From Saccharopolyspora rosea (GTDB taxonomy: Bacteria > Actinomycetota > Actinomycetes > Mycobacteriales > Pseudonocardiaceae): a stretch of DNA of 64,000 nt. This document shows, in pieces, positions 12,592-21,021 of the stretch. The stretch lies in assembly GCF_025643595.1 (NCBI RefSeq), contig NZ_CP102826.1, forward strand, positions 5,146,001 to 5,210,000, read 5' to 3'. The translations under genes were made by a program, and so were the position numbers. The notes beneath the pieces were generated by a model. That model saw only the letters and a program-made list of their open reading frames with translations. It had not been told where the DNA came from and did not search any database. Within the stretch, counting starts at the first letter, position 1, and the number at the start of each line of letters is the position of its first letter.

Positions 12592-14037
12592 ATGTCCGAG
12601 CTGCTGGGAAATCACGTCGGCGGCCGCTGGGTGCCCGCCGAGACCGGGCTGACCCGTCCCGACGTCAACCCCGCCGACACCCGGGACGTCCTCGGCGAGT
12701 TCGCCGAGTCCGGTGGGGTCGACGTGGAGGCCGCGGTGGACGCGGCGCGCGCCGCCCGCGCCGACTGGCACGGCCTCGGCCCGATCCGCCGCGCGGAGTT
12801 CCTGCGCGAGGCGGGCCGGCTGATCTCCGCGCGGGCCGCGGAGTTCGCCGAGACGATCACCCGCGAGCAGGGCAAACTGCTGTCCGAGGCGCGCGGCGAG
12901 GTGCGCCGCGCGCTGGAGGTCCTGGACTTCACCGCCGGCGAGTCGCGGCGGCTGGGCGGCGTCACCGCGCCCGCCGAGGACCCGCGCACCTGGGCGTTCA
13001 CCTTCCGCCGCCCGATCGGCGTGGTCGGCCTGATCACGCCGTGGAACTTCCCGCTCGCGATTCCGATGTGGAAGGTCGCGCCCGCGCTGCTGTCCGGCTG
13101 CACGGCGGTGCTCAAACCCTCGCCGCTGACCCCGCTGACCGCGGCGCTGCTGGTCCGCGCGTTCGCCGACGCCGGACTGCCGCCGGGCGTGCTGAACCTC
13201 GTGCAGGGCGACCGGCCGGTCGGCGAGGCGCTGGTGGCGCACCAGGCGGTCGCCGGGATCTCGTTCACCGGCTCGGTGCCGGTCGGCACCGCCATCCAGC
13301 GGGCGGGCGCCCACCGGCTGTTGAAGACGCAGCTGGAACTCGGCGGCAAGAACGCGGTCGTCGTCCTCGACGACGCCGACCTGGAGCAGGCCACCGACGC
13401 GATCGTGCGCGGCGCGTTCGGCCAGGCCGGGCAGCGTTGCAGCGCCACGAGCCGGGTGGTCGCCGACGTCCGCGTCGTCGACGAACTGGTCGACCGGCTG
13501 GTGGAACGGGTCGCCGCGCTGCGCGTCGGGCCGGGGACCGACCCGGGCAGCGACGTGTGCCCGGTCGTCAACGACGACCGCATGCGGGCGTGCCTGGACG
13601 CGGTGCACCGCGCCGAGGACTCCGGTGCGGTGGTCGCCTGCGGCGGCGCAGCCGCGACCGACGGCCTGCCGCCGGGCCACTACGTTCGGCCGACGGTGCT
13701 GCGCGACGTCCCGTGGGACGCCGAGATCGCGCAGGAGGAGATCTTCGGCCCGGTCCTGTCGGTGATCGACAGCGACGGCTTCGACGATGCGCTGCGCATC
13801 GCCAACTCCGTCCGCTACGGCATGTCCGGCGCGGTGTTCACCCGCGACCCGGCCCGGATCTTCGAGGCGCTGGACCGCTTCGAGGCCGGGATGCTGCACG
13901 TCAACCGGCCGGGCGTGGGCGCCTACGCGCACCTGCCGCACGTCGGCGCCAAGCAGTCCCAGCACGGACCGCCCGAATGTTCGCCCCAGGTCTGGGACTT
14001 CTACACCGAGTGGCGCTCGGCCTGCATCGCGTACTGA
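12592..14037 (+). CDS. phnY: Aldehyde dehydrogenase, probable phosphonoacetaldehyde dehydrogenase
   Basis: NAD(P)-dependent aldehyde dehydrogenase, 481 residues. It shows TPWNFPLAIPMWK (cofactor site), the general-base Glu in LELGGKN and the catalytic Cys in GQAGQRCSATSR. Cofactor-contact EIFGPVLSVI is also present. Family membership is certain. The specific role, oxidation of phosphonoacetaldehyde to phosphonoacetate, is inferred from its position directly behind the FAD oxidase and in the operon of phosphonoacetate hydrolase. The start ATG touches the previous stop (TGAATG) with AGGAGG upstream. A related option is a succinate-semialdehyde-type dehydrogenase. Confidence 0.88.
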   Translation: MSELLGNHVGGRWVPAETGLTRPDVNPADTRDVLGEFAESGGVDVEAAVDAARAARADWHGLGPIRRAEFLREAGRLISARAAEFAETITREQGKLLSEARGEVRRALEVLDFTAGESRRLGGVTAPAEDPRTWAFTFRRPIGVVGLITPWNFPLAIPMWKVAPALLSGCTAVLKPSPLTPLTAALLVRAFADAGLPPGVLNLVQGDRPVGEALVAHQAVAGISFTGSVPVGTAIQRAGAHRLLKTQLELGGKNAVVVLDDADLEQATDAIVRGAFGQAGQRCSATSRVVADVRVVDELVDRLVERVAALRVGPGTDPGSDVCPVVNDDRMRACLDAVHRAEDSGAVVACGGAAATDGLPPGHYVRPTVLRDVPWDAEIAQEEIFGPVLSVIDSDGFDDALRIANSVRYGMSGAVFTRDPARIFEALDRFEAGMLHVNRPGVGAYAHLPHVGAKQSQHGPPECSPQVWDFYTEWRSACIAY

Positions 14038-14045
14038 GGACGCGC

Positions 14046-14096
14046 CGGTTCCGCGACGGGCGCGGGCGAATCCGCTCAGCGTCCGTCGCGGAGCCG
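14046..14096. terminator. Bidirectional terminator between the phosphonate operon and the DUF397 gene
   Basis: Arms 14046-14059 and 14083-14096 pair over 14 bases with one G-T-type mismatch. The second arm lies inside the 3' end of the convergent DUF397 gene. It is well placed to stop transcription from both sides. Confidence 0.6.
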
Positions 14097-14264
14097 ACCG
14101 AGGAACGCCGTCCACTGCCTCCGCGCGAACACCAGCGCGGGCCCGCCCGGGTCCTTCGAATCCCGCGCCGCCACCGCGTCCCCGCCCAGGAACGCGACTT
14201 CCACGCAGGCGCCCTGGTTCATGCTCCGGCTGGACTTCCGCCAGCGCGTGACCCGCTCAGGCAC
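14076..14264 (-). CDS. DUF397 domain protein
   Basis: Small actinobacterial protein of 62 residues with the DUF397 signature: WRKSSRSMNQGACVEVAFL near the N-terminus and AVAARDSKDPGGPALVF in the centre. Such proteins are encoded next to XRE/DUF5753 regulators and are thought to antagonise or modulate them, as with WhiJ- and BldB-type pairs in Streptomyces development. The GTG at 14262-14264 has GGTGGCGA upstream and lies 9 bp after the regulator stop, so the two genes form an operon. Confidence 0.88.
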   Translation of the reverse strand: MPERVTRWRKSSRSMNQGACVEVAFLGGDAVAARDSKDPGGPALVFARRQWTAFLGRLRDGR

Positions 14265-14273
14265 TCGCCACCT

Positions 14274-15131
14274 CTACCGCAGTTCGGACAGAACGTTCTC
14301 GATGAACGTCTTGGATTCTCGTCGACCGAGTGCTTCCTTGCGAAGAGCTTTCGCAATCGAACTGTAGGTGTCGATCAGCACAGGATCTTCGACGTCGTAG
14401 CGAGCGCCCAGCACCGGATGGCTCTCCAGGAAGACACCGGGCGTGAAGTCCTCGAATTCGAGCAGGACGAACTTGCCGTCCATGCCGGAATGCGCGCCCA
14501 CGCCCGTCGGCAGCACCTGCACGGTGACGTGCGGCAGCTCTCCCATCGTGAGCAGGTGCCGGAGCTGGTCAGCGAGGACGTCCCGCCCGCCGATCGGGCG
14601 CCGCAGCACGGCTTCCTCGATCACCACGTCCAGCACCAGCGGACGTTCCGCCTCCAGTCGGCGTTGGCGTTCCAGCCGCAGCTCCGCGACCTTGGTCCGG
14701 TTCCCGGGCGCGACGCTCCGACTCGCCTCCGTCAGCGCGGCCGCGTAGTCGCGGGTTTGGAGAAGACCCGGCACAACCAGCTGCTCGTAGTTGAATTCAC
14801 GCACAGCCTCGCCCTCGGAGCCGAGGAAGAAGGCGAACCACTCCTCGACCACGTCCGAGTACGGTTCCCACCAACTGGGTTCCGAGGAACGTTTCGCCTG
14901 CTCGACAAGCGTTTCCGCCTCGGATTCCGGTGCACCGTAGAAGCGGAGCAGATCGCGCACGTCCCGGTACTGGAGCCGGTACATGCCCGCTTCCATCTGG
15001 CTGATCTTGCCCCGCGAGCACCCGAGTTCCCCGGCGGCCTCGCTGGTGGTGCGCCCGGCTTCGCGACGGAAGTGGCGAAGCCTCGCCCCAATCCTGCGGC
15101 GCAGCGACACCGCGTCGGTCCTGATAGCCAC
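14274..15131 (-). CDS. XRE-family regulator with DUF5753 domain
   Basis: DNA-binding protein of 285 residues. The helix-turn-helix occupies about residues 8-62 (TTSEAAGELGCSRGKISQMEAG), followed by the long DUF5753 domain (ending in ESKTFIENVLSELR). I choose the GTG at 15129-15131 because AGGAGG lies 5 bp ahead of it; the GTG at 15137 overlaps that site. Paired with the DUF397 gene downstream. The 116-bp region upstream holds direct repeats with palindromic symmetry, probably its own operator. Regulators of this class control development or secondary metabolism in filamentous actinobacteria. Confidence 0.88.
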   Translation of the reverse strand: MAIRTDAVSLRRRIGARLRHFRREAGRTTSEAAGELGCSRGKISQMEAGMYRLQYRDVRDLLRFYGAPESEAETLVEQAKRSSEPSWWEPYSDVVEEWFAFFLGSEGEAVREFNYEQLVVPGLLQTRDYAAALTEASRSVAPGNRTKVAELRLERQRRLEAERPLVLDVVIEEAVLRRPIGGRDVLADQLRHLLTMGELPHVTVQVLPTGVGAHSGMDGKFVLLEFEDFTPGVFLESHPVLGARYDVEDPVLIDTYSSIAKALRKEALGRRESKTFIENVLSELR

Positions 15132-15195
15132 GCTCACCTCCTACCAGGCCAAGTCTGCACCAGGGGCACCGTCCGTCGATCGAGTGCTAGCTCGA

Positions 15196-15225
15196 CTAAC
15201 GCGTTAGCCATTAACGTGTTAGCCA
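15196..15225. promoter_or_regulatory. Tandem palindromic operator between the XRE regulator and a small ORF
   Basis: TAACGYGTTAGCCA occurs twice, 15 bp apart (15197-15210 and 15212-15225). The first copy lies in the perfect palindrome CTAACGCGTTAG (15196-15207). It is placed between the divergent XRE/DUF5753 gene and a small ORF; autoregulation by the XRE protein is the simplest reading. Confidence 0.6.
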
Positions 15226-15253
15226 CATCACGGAACCCACCAAGGAGGTCGCG

Positions 15254-15511
15254 GTGCAGGAAGTCGTCAGCGAGGAGAAGTTCCTCGCGGAGCTGGAAGA
15301 ACTGGCCCGGGAGAACGCGCCCAGGGTGTTCGCGTTGTGTTCCGAGGTCGGTGAGCGCGAGGACGGGTACGCCGCGTACTGGGGCATGGCGTTCGACGAC
15401 GGTGCCGAGGTGGTGAGCACGTCCGGGCCCATGCGGGGCAGCTTCCGGTCCGCCGAATCCGCGCTCGGCCGCCTTTCCGGTCGCCGCAACCTCCACCTCG
15501 TCTGGATCTGA
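15254..15511 (+). CDS. Small hypothetical protein
   Basis: Protein of 85 residues with an acidic helical start (VVSEEKFLAELEELARENA) and no recognised domain or membrane segment. The GTG start has a near-perfect ribosome site (AAGGAGGTCGCG), and codon use matches the neighbours, so it is very likely translated. It is divergent from the XRE/DUF397 pair and shares the tandem operator region. Such small partners of XRE/DUF397 loci are widespread in actinobacteria but uncharacterised. Confidence 0.7.
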   Translation: MQEVVSEEKFLAELEELARENAPRVFALCSEVGEREDGYAAYWGMAFDDGAEVVSTSGPMRGSFRSAESALGRLSGRRNLHLVWI

Positions 15512-15563
15512 CAGCGGGTCGGCGGATCTTGACCGGGCGTCGCGGGCGGCCGAGGGTGGCGGG

Positions 15564-16457
15564 ATGCGGCTCAACCTGCACCGGCTGTGGATCTTCCTGC
15601 ACGTCGTGGACGAGGGCGGGTTCTCCGCGGCGGCGCAGAAGCTGTTCATGAGCCAGCCCTCGGTGTCCAACCAGGTGCGGCAGCTGGAGAAGTCGTTGCA
15701 CGCCACGCTCATCGACCGCTCCGGGGCCCGGATCCGGCCGACCGCCGAGGGCGAGGTGCTCGCCGACTACGCGCGGCGGATCTTCCTGCTCGCCGGGGAG
15801 GCGGTGGCCGCGCTCGACCAGGTGCGCGACCTGCAGGCCGGGGAGCTCGCGGTGGGCGGGACCAGCACCGTCGGCACCTACCTGCTGCCACGACTGGTCG
15901 CCCGCTTCCACCACCGGCACCCCGGCCTGCGGTTCGGCGTGCGCACCGGCAACGGCGAGCAGGTGCTGCGGGAACTGCTCGACGGCGAGGTCGGGATCGC
16001 GGTGTTCGCCGACCGACCGGACGCCGACCAGGTCGTGGTCGAGCCGATGTTCTCCGACCGGCTGGTGCTCATCGCCCCGCCCGAGCACGCCCTGGCGGAC
16101 CGCCGGGCGCGGCCCACCGACCTGGCCGACCAGCGCTTCCTGATGCGCGAACGCGGCTCCGCCACCCGCCGCCTGCAGGAGGAGACGCTGCTCGGCTGGA
16201 ACCTCGCCCCGGAAACGGCCGACATGTCCGGCACCGAAACCCTCAAGCAGGGCGTGGCCGCCGCGCTCGGCGTGTCCCTGATCTCCGAGCACGCCGTCGC
16301 GCACGAACTCCGCGAGGGGGAGCTGACGACCATCCGCGTCGACCCCGAACCCCCGGCCCGCCCCGTCGTCGTCGCCTACCGCCGGGACCGCCTCCTGTCC
16401 GCAGCCGAGCGGGCCTTCCTGTCCCTGCTGCACGAACTCCGCGACTGGCCTGCTTGA
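15564..16457 (+). CDS. LysR-family transcriptional regulator
   Basis: Protein of 297 residues. The N-terminal winged helix reads WIFLHVVDEGGFSAAAQKLFMSQPSVSNQVRQLE (shown here only by its key part SAAAQKLFMSQPSVS), followed by a periplasmic-binding-protein-like effector domain from about residue 90. The CysB/Cbl-type arrangement suggests a small-molecule co-inducer. It may control the phosphonate operon or nos, where a LysR-box-like repeat is seen at 8743-8755, but the XRE/DUF397 block lies between. The stop codon merges with a GTCTTCGAAC-type repeat. Confidence 0.92.
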   Translation: MRLNLHRLWIFLHVVDEGGFSAAAQKLFMSQPSVSNQVRQLEKSLHATLIDRSGARIRPTAEGEVLADYARRIFLLAGEAVAALDQVRDLQAGELAVGGTSTVGTYLLPRLVARFHHRHPGLRFGVRTGNGEQVLRELLDGEVGIAVFADRPDADQVVVEPMFSDRLVLIAPPEHALADRRARPTDLADQRFLMRERGSATRRLQEETLLGWNLAPETADMSGTETLKQGVAAALGVSLISEHAVAHELREGELTTIRVDPEPPARPVVVAYRRDRLLSAAERAFLSLLHELRDWPA

Positions 16458-16495
16458 GTTCGTCTTCGAACTAGCCGAGACGGCCGCTGAACTCA
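16455..16495. repeat. Short intergenic repeat, copy E, acting as a terminator between LysR and DinB genes
   Basis: TGAGTTC (16455-16461, including the LysR stop) and GAACTCA (16489-16495) are inverted. Inside are GTCTTCGAAC, the end motif of the larger repeats, and, on the minus strand, TCAGCGGCCGTCTCGGCT, identical to the end of the nested unit at 35259-35274 and its flank. It lies between convergent genes and may stop transcription both ways. Confidence 0.6.
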
Positions 16496-16498
16496 GCG

Positions 16499-17032
16499 TT
16501 ACCCGAGGATGGGTGTGCCGGTGGCCTCGATCAGCTGGTACGCGGTCGCGCCGTCCAGGGTCTCCCGGAGGATGTCGGCGTGGCCCGCGTGGCGGGCCGT
16601 TTCCTGGATGAGGTGGCTGAGCACCCAGCGGGGCGTCCGGACGGTGCCCTCCGGCAGCAGGCTGCTCAGCGGCGAGATGTCCAGCGGTGCCCCCAGGTCC
16701 GCGACGCCGGAGACCACCGACTCGGTGTCCCGGGCCTGCGCCCGGTACGCCTCCACCAGGCCGTCCAGCGTCTCCCCGTCGAGCACCCGGAACTCCGCGT
16801 CCCAGTCGCGCTCCGGCGACGGGCGCCCGGCCAGCACGTCCACCCAGTTCCGCTCGGCCGCCGTGACGTGCTTGATCACGCCGCCGAGGCACGGCCCGCT
16901 GACCGTCGGCCGCGCGGCGGCCTGCTCGTCGGTGAGCCCGTGCACGGCACGTCGCAGCGACGCCCGCTGTTCCTCCAGGAAGGCCAGCAGACCGTCCCGC
17001 TCGTCGGTCGCCGCACGCACCAAAGTCGGCAT
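16499..17032 (-). CDS. DinB-family protein (DUF664)
   Basis: Four-helix-bundle protein of 177 residues, DinB/DUF664 superfamily, whose members are putative metal-dependent thiol transferases. Conserved His residues occur in VIKHVTAAERNWVD and in the C-terminal HLIQETARHAGHADILRE, the expected metal triad. The ATG at 17030-17032 has GGAGGAACG upstream; a longer frame starting at 17092 lacks such a site. Function in the cell is unknown; relatives use mycothiol or bacillithiol. Confidence 0.85.
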   Translation of the reverse strand: MPTLVRAATDERDGLLAFLEEQRASLRRAVHGLTDEQAAARPTVSGPCLGGVIKHVTAAERNWVDVLAGRPSPERDWDAEFRVLDGETLDGLVEAYRAQARDTESVVSGVADLGAPLDISPLSSLLPEGTVRTPRWVLSHLIQETARHAGHADILRETLDGATAYQLIEATGTPILG

Positions 17033-17110
17033 CGTTCCTCCATCCACTCGGGTGTCCGCATCATGCCCCGGGGCACCGACAACGCCGCTCATCGTCCACG
17101 GTGGACCGCC

Positions 17111-17911
17111 TCACCGCGTCGCGACCAGCCGGCGGAAGGCGCGGGCGGCGGTGGAGCCGGGATCCGCGGTGACGAAGACGACCTGCTGGTCGTCCTCGGG
17201 GACCGGCAGCACGTCGCAGTTGACGCGGATCCGGCCGACCTCGGGGTGGTCGAGCACCTTCCGGCGGTGGCCGGGCGCGTGCACCGGGTACGCCTCCCAC
17301 AGCTCGCGGAACTCCGGGCTGCGAGCGCGCAGTTCCGCCAGCAGGTGCGCGAGGTCCGCGTCGTCGGAGTAGCGAGCGTGGGCCGCTCTCAGCCGCGCCG
17401 CCGCGATGCGGCCGAAGCTCTCCGCCGCGCTGCTCTCGACGATCCCGGTGCGCAGGAAGTGGCGGCGGGCCAGGTTCGGTTCCCCGCGCAGATCGCCGAG
17501 CAGGGCGTCGGCGAGCGGGTTGAAGGCGACGACCCGGTACGCGGCGTCGGTGACCACGGCCGCGGTGTCGGGCAGGCGGCGCAGCATCTCGGCGATGTGC
17601 GGGCGCACCCGGCGCACCGGACTGGACGGCGGTGGTGCGCTCGCGCCCGCCAGGGCGAACAGGTGCGCGCGCTCCGCCGGTGCCAGGCGCAACGCGTCGG
17701 CGAGCGGTCCGAGGACGTGCGGCGAGGGCCGCGGGCCCCGCGCCTGCTCCAGGCGCGTGTAGTAGTCGACGGACATGTGCGCCAGCAGCGCGACCTCCTC
17801 GCGCCGCAGCCCCGAGGTGCGACGGGGTCCCCGACCGGGCAGGCCGATGCTCGCCGGGTCCAGGCGCGCCCTGCGGGACCGCAGGAATTCCGCGAGTTCC
17901 GCCCTGGCCAT
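17111..17911 (-). CDS. XRE-family regulator with MmyB-like ligand-binding domain
   Basis: Regulator of 266 residues. The helix-turn-helix covers about residues 5-75 (SGLRREEVALLAHMSVDYYTRLEQ, abbreviated as the motif SGLRREEVALLA), followed by an MmyB-like PAS-related domain (AVVTDAAYRVVAFNPLADALLG). Such regulators often control an adjacent divergent SDR gene, which is the arrangement here: the SDR gene at 17990 starts 78 bp away on the other strand. The ATG has GGAGGCAG just upstream. Confidence 0.9.
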   Translation of the reverse strand: MARAELAEFLRSRRARLDPASIGLPGRGPRRTSGLRREEVALLAHMSVDYYTRLEQARGPRPSPHVLGPLADALRLAPAERAHLFALAGASAPPPSSPVRRVRPHIAEMLRRLPDTAAVVTDAAYRVVAFNPLADALLGDLRGEPNLARRHFLRTGIVESSAAESFGRIAAARLRAAHARYSDDADLAHLLAELRARSPEFRELWEAYPVHAPGHRRKVLDHPEVGRIRVNCDVLPVPEDDQQVVFVTADPGSTAARAFRRLVATR

Positions 17912-17989
17912 GCTGCCTCCGTCCGCGCGGTCGTGGGTGGGATCGTCGATCCCTGGTCGCGGTGCCCGGCCGGTGGGAGCGTCACGCCC

Positions 17990-18706
17990 ATGAACGCCTC
18001 CACTGCGCTGGTCACCGGCGCGAACAAAGGTATCGGCAAGGAGATCGCCCGTCAGCTGGCCCGAGCGGGACTGACCGTGCACGTCGGGTCCCGGGACGCC
18101 GAGCGCGGCCGGCGGGCGGTCGAGGAGATCGGCGGTGACGCCCGGCTCCTCGTCCTGGACGTCACCGACCCCGCGGGGATCGCCGCCGCGGCGCGGCAGA
18201 TCGACGCGCTGGACGTCCTGGTCAACAACGCGGGCATCTCCGGCACGTCCGCCACGGCTCCCGGATCCGACGTCGAGGAGTTCCGGCAGGTCTACGAGAC
18301 CAACGTGTTCGGCGTCCTCGCGGTCACCAACGCCTTCCTCCCGGCGCTGCGGCGCTCAGCCCACCCGCGGATCGTCAACGTCTCCAGCGGCACCGGCTCG
18401 CTGACCTGGAGCACGAACCCGAATCCGCAGTTCGCCGCCGGACGCGGCGGGGCCGCCGCGTACCGGTCGTCGAAGGCCGCGCTCAACGCCGTCACGCTCT
18501 GCTACGCCCAGGAGCTCGCCGACGACGGCTTCAAGGTCAACGCGCTGGCCCCCGGGTTGCGGGCCACCGAGCTCAATGCCCGCGCGGCCGCCAGCGGCGG
18601 GGACCCGGCGGAAGCCGCCGCGGGAGCGGTCCGGCTGGCGCTGCTGCCCGACGACGGCCCCACCGGCTCCTTCTTCTCCTGGGACGGGTCACCCGTGCCG
18701 TGGTGA
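17990..18706 (+). CDS. SDR-family NADP-dependent oxidoreductase
   Basis: Classical short-chain dehydrogenase of 238 residues. It shows TGANKGIGKEIA (cofactor loop), NNAG (about residue 80), the catalytic Ser in VNVSSGTG and YRSSK as the YxxxK pair. Related to carbonyl-reductase-like enzymes under control of a divergent MmyB-type regulator, which here lies immediately upstream. The physiological substrate is unknown. Its 3' end runs into repeat copy A, which separates it from the convergent ftsQ gene. Confidence 0.9.
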   Translation: MNASTALVTGANKGIGKEIARQLARAGLTVHVGSRDAERGRRAVEEIGGDARLLVLDVTDPAGIAAAARQIDALDVLVNNAGISGTSATAPGSDVEEFRQVYETNVFGVLAVTNAFLPALRRSAHPRIVNVSSGTGSLTWSTNPNPQFAAGRGGAAAYRSSKAALNAVTLCYAQELADDGFKVNALAPGLRATELNARAAASGGDPAEAAAGAVRLALLPDDGPTGSFFSWDGSPVPW

Positions 18707-18708
18707 TC

Positions 18709-18824
18709 CTCAGAGCCCGTCTTCGGACTCGTTGTGCGCAGCGGTGCCGGTTGCGAGACCACTCACCGAAAGAGAAAGCGGCTCACGCCGCTTACTCGGT
18801 ACCAGGTTGAAGACGGGCTCTCAG
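18709..18824. repeat. Intergenic inverted-end repeat, copy A, at the ftsQ end
   Basis: A 116-bp unit with 16-bp ends (18709-18724 and 18809-18824) that match at 15 positions as inverted repeats, AGAGCCCGTCTTC being common to both. The core 18741-18793 is shared with the copies at 35127-35179 and 50960-51012. On the minus strand the core is a hairpin (arms AAGCGG / CCGCTT) followed by TCTCTTTC, terminator-like for ftsQ. The ftsQ stop codon is part of the right end. Confidence 0.8.
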
Positions 18825-19567
18825 GCCACCGTCGGCAGGGACGGCGCCGTGACGTCGTAGACGCTGCCGGGTCGGGTCAGCAGCGGGGGCAGGATGGCCG
18901 CCTTGCGGTCCGATTCGTCGGTGTCGCCCCACTGGACCTCGCGGTCGCCCTTCAGCCGCAGGTGGATGTCACCCGGGTCCTGGGCGTCCACCGCGAGCAC
19001 GTCCGCGCGCAGCGCCGGGGGCAGGGCGGTGAGCACGGTCATCGCCGCCCGGGTGGCCGGGTCGTCCGGGGCCACCCGGCGGACGTGGAGTTCCGGCAGG
19101 TCGGCGGGCGGGTCCTTGACCACCTGGAACGGCACGCCGGCGGAGTCGACGAGCTGGATGCCGTCGCGCGCCACCAGGAACGCCGCCGGGGCGCGTTCGG
19201 TGACCTCGACCCGCACGGTCGTCGGCCAGGACAACGAGACCCGGACATCGGCGACCTTGCGGATCGCCCGCAGCCGGGACGCCACGTCCTCGGTGTCGAC
19301 CCGCAACATCGGCGTGCCCGGATCGATGCCCGCGGTCCGCACGATCTCGTCCTGGGAGAGCGTCCGGTTGCCGGTGACCTCCACCGCCCGCACGCCCAGC
19401 AGCGGCGTGAAGTACAGGACCAGGGCGAGCACCGTCACCACCGCGAGCGCGGCGGGGAGCACCCAGCGCCGCCACCACGGCACGGCGCCCGCGCCGCCGC
19501 GCACCGGCCTGCCCCGGGTGCTGCGCAGCCCGGGGCGGTTGGCGCCGCGGCGGCGGGTGGTGGTCAC
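18821..19567 (-). CDS. ftsQ: Cell division protein FtsQ
   Basis: Bitopic divisome protein that links early and late division proteins with FtsL/FtsB. The 248 residues comprise a basic cytoplasmic tail, one membrane helix at about residues 35-53 ([18 protein letters not shown]), the POTRA domain beginning [18 protein letters not shown], and the beta domain. The GTG start overlaps the murC stop as GTGA. It is the last gene of the murE-to-ftsQ operon; normally ftsZ would come next, but repeat A and the 17-kb island intervene. Confidence 0.95.
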   Translation of the reverse strand: MTTTRRRGANRPGLRSTRGRPVRGGAGAVPWWRRWVLPAALAVVTVLALVLYFTPLLGVRAVEVTGNRTLSQDEIVRTAGIDPGTPMLRVDTEDVASRLRAIRKVADVRVSLSWPTTVRVEVTERAPAAFLVARDGIQLVDSAGVPFQVVKDPPADLPELHVRRVAPDDPATRAAMTVLTALPPALRADVLAVDAQDPGDIHLRLKGDREVQWGDTDESDRKAAILPPLLTRPGSVYDVTAPSLPTVA

Positions 19568-21021
19568 CGCTCCCCCGCGGTCCTGCGGTCGACTTCGGCG
19601 AGGATCTCCGGTCCGAGCATCGTGACGTCACCGGCACCCATGGTCACCACCACGTCGCCGGGCCGGACCAGGCCCGCGACCCGCGGTGCGGCCTCGGTCA
19701 AGGACGGTTCGAAGTGGACGCGTTCCGCAGGCAGCGGCACCGCGTCGGCGATGAGCTCGCCGGTGACGCCGGGCTGCGGGTCCTCCCGCGCGCCGTAGAC
19801 GTCGAGGACCACGACCTCGTCGGCGAGGCCGAGCGCGGCGGCGAACTCGCCCGCGAACGCCGCGGTGCGGGAGAACAGGTGCGGCTGGAACACCACGACC
19901 AGCCTGCCCGCGCCGACGACCGGCCGGGCCGCGCGCAACTGGGCGTCCACTTCGGTCGGGTGGTGCGCGTAGTCGTCGTAGACGCGGACGCCGTCCGCGC
20001 GGCCCTTGAACTCGAAACGCCGCCGCACGCCGCCGAACGCGGCCAGGCCGTCGAGCAGTTCGCGCAGCGGGGCGCCGAGTTCCAGTCCGGCCAGCAGCGC
20101 GGCCACCGCGTTGCCCGCCATGTGCTCGCCGGGCACGGACACCTGCACGTCGATCCGCTCCCCGCCGAGGTCCACCGCGGCCACGCCGGTGCCGTGCTCG
20201 GGCCGGTAGCCGACCAGCCGCGCGTCGCCGGCGCCGGAGACCGCCTTGCCGTAGCGGCGCACCCGCACCCCGGCGGCCTCGGCCCGGTCGGCGAGCCCGG
20301 CGGCGCCCGGGTCGTCGGCGCAGGCGATGAGCACCCCGCCCGGTTCGATGCGCTCGACGAACTCGGCGAAGACGCGGGTGTAGTTCTCCTCGGTGCCGTG
20401 GTGGTCCAGGTGGTCGGGTTCGACGTTGGTCACCACCGCCACCGACGGCGCGAACACCAGGAACGAGCCGTCGCTTTCATCGGCCTCGGCGACGAAGATC
20501 CCGCCGTCGCCGTGGTGCGCGTTGGCGCCCGACTCGTTGAGGTCGCCGCCGATCGCGAACGACGGGTCGAACCGGCAGTGCTGCAACGCCACGGTGAGCA
20601 TCGACGTGGTGGACGTCTTGCCGTGCGTGCCCGCCACGCACGCGACCCGGTGGCCGGCCATCAGCGCCGCCAGCGCCTCGGCGCGGCGCAGCACCGGGAT
20701 GCCGCGGCGCTGCGCCTCCGCCAGCTCCGGGTTGTCCGGTTTGATCGCCGTGGACACCACGATCGCGGTGGGGGCGTCGGCGAACTGCTCCAGGTTCTCG
20801 GCGCGGTGGCCGATGGCGACGTGCGCGCCTTGGGCGCGCAGCGCCATGACCGTGCGCGAGTCCCGCGCGTCCGAACCGGACACCTCTTCGCCGCGGGCCA
20901 GCAGGATCCGCGCGATGCCGCTCATCCCCGCCCCGCCGATGCCGACCAGGTGCACCCGGGTCAGCAGTGCCGGGTCCGCGACGGCCCCGGTCGGTGGGAC
21001 GCCGGTCACTTCGGCCTTCAC
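19564..21021 (-). CDS. murC: UDP-N-acetylmuramate--L-alanine ligase MurC
   Basis: Adds the first amino acid, L-Ala, to UDP-MurNAc in the cytoplasm, using ATP. The 485-residue protein has the N-terminal UDP-binding [17 protein letters not shown], the ATP loop [13 protein letters not shown], and the family segment [11 protein letters not shown] near residue 345. The GTG start (21019-21021) overlaps the murG stop as GTGA. Confidence 0.97.
   Translation of the reverse strand: MKAEVTGVPPTGAVADPALLTRVHLVGIGGAGMSGIARILLARGEEVSGSDARDSRTVMALRAQGAHVAIGHRAENLEQFADAPTAIVVSTAIKPDNPELAEAQRRGIPVLRRAEALAALMAGHRVACVAGTHGKTSTTSMLTVALQHCRFDPSFAIGGDLNESGANAHHGDGGIFVAEADESDGSFLVFAPSVAVVTNVEPDHLDHHGTEENYTRVFAEFVERIEPGGVLIACADDPGAAGLADRAEAAGVRVRRYGKAVSGAGDARLVGYRPEHGTGVAAVDLGGERIDVQVSVPGEHMAGNAVAALLAGLELGAPLRELLDGLAAFGGVRRRFEFKGRADGVRVYDDYAHHPTEVDAQLRAARPVVGAGRLVVVFQPHLFSRTAAFAGEFAAALGLADEVVVLDVYGAREDPQPGVTGELIADAVPLPAERVHFEPSLTEAAPRVAGLVRPGDVVVTMGAGDVTMLGPEILAEVDRRTAGER

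Noticed and set aside
18709-18824. Repeat copy A as an attachment site of an integrated element
   Set aside because: No integrase, recombinase or tRNA is present, and no matching direct repeat is found at the ftsZ end of the island.
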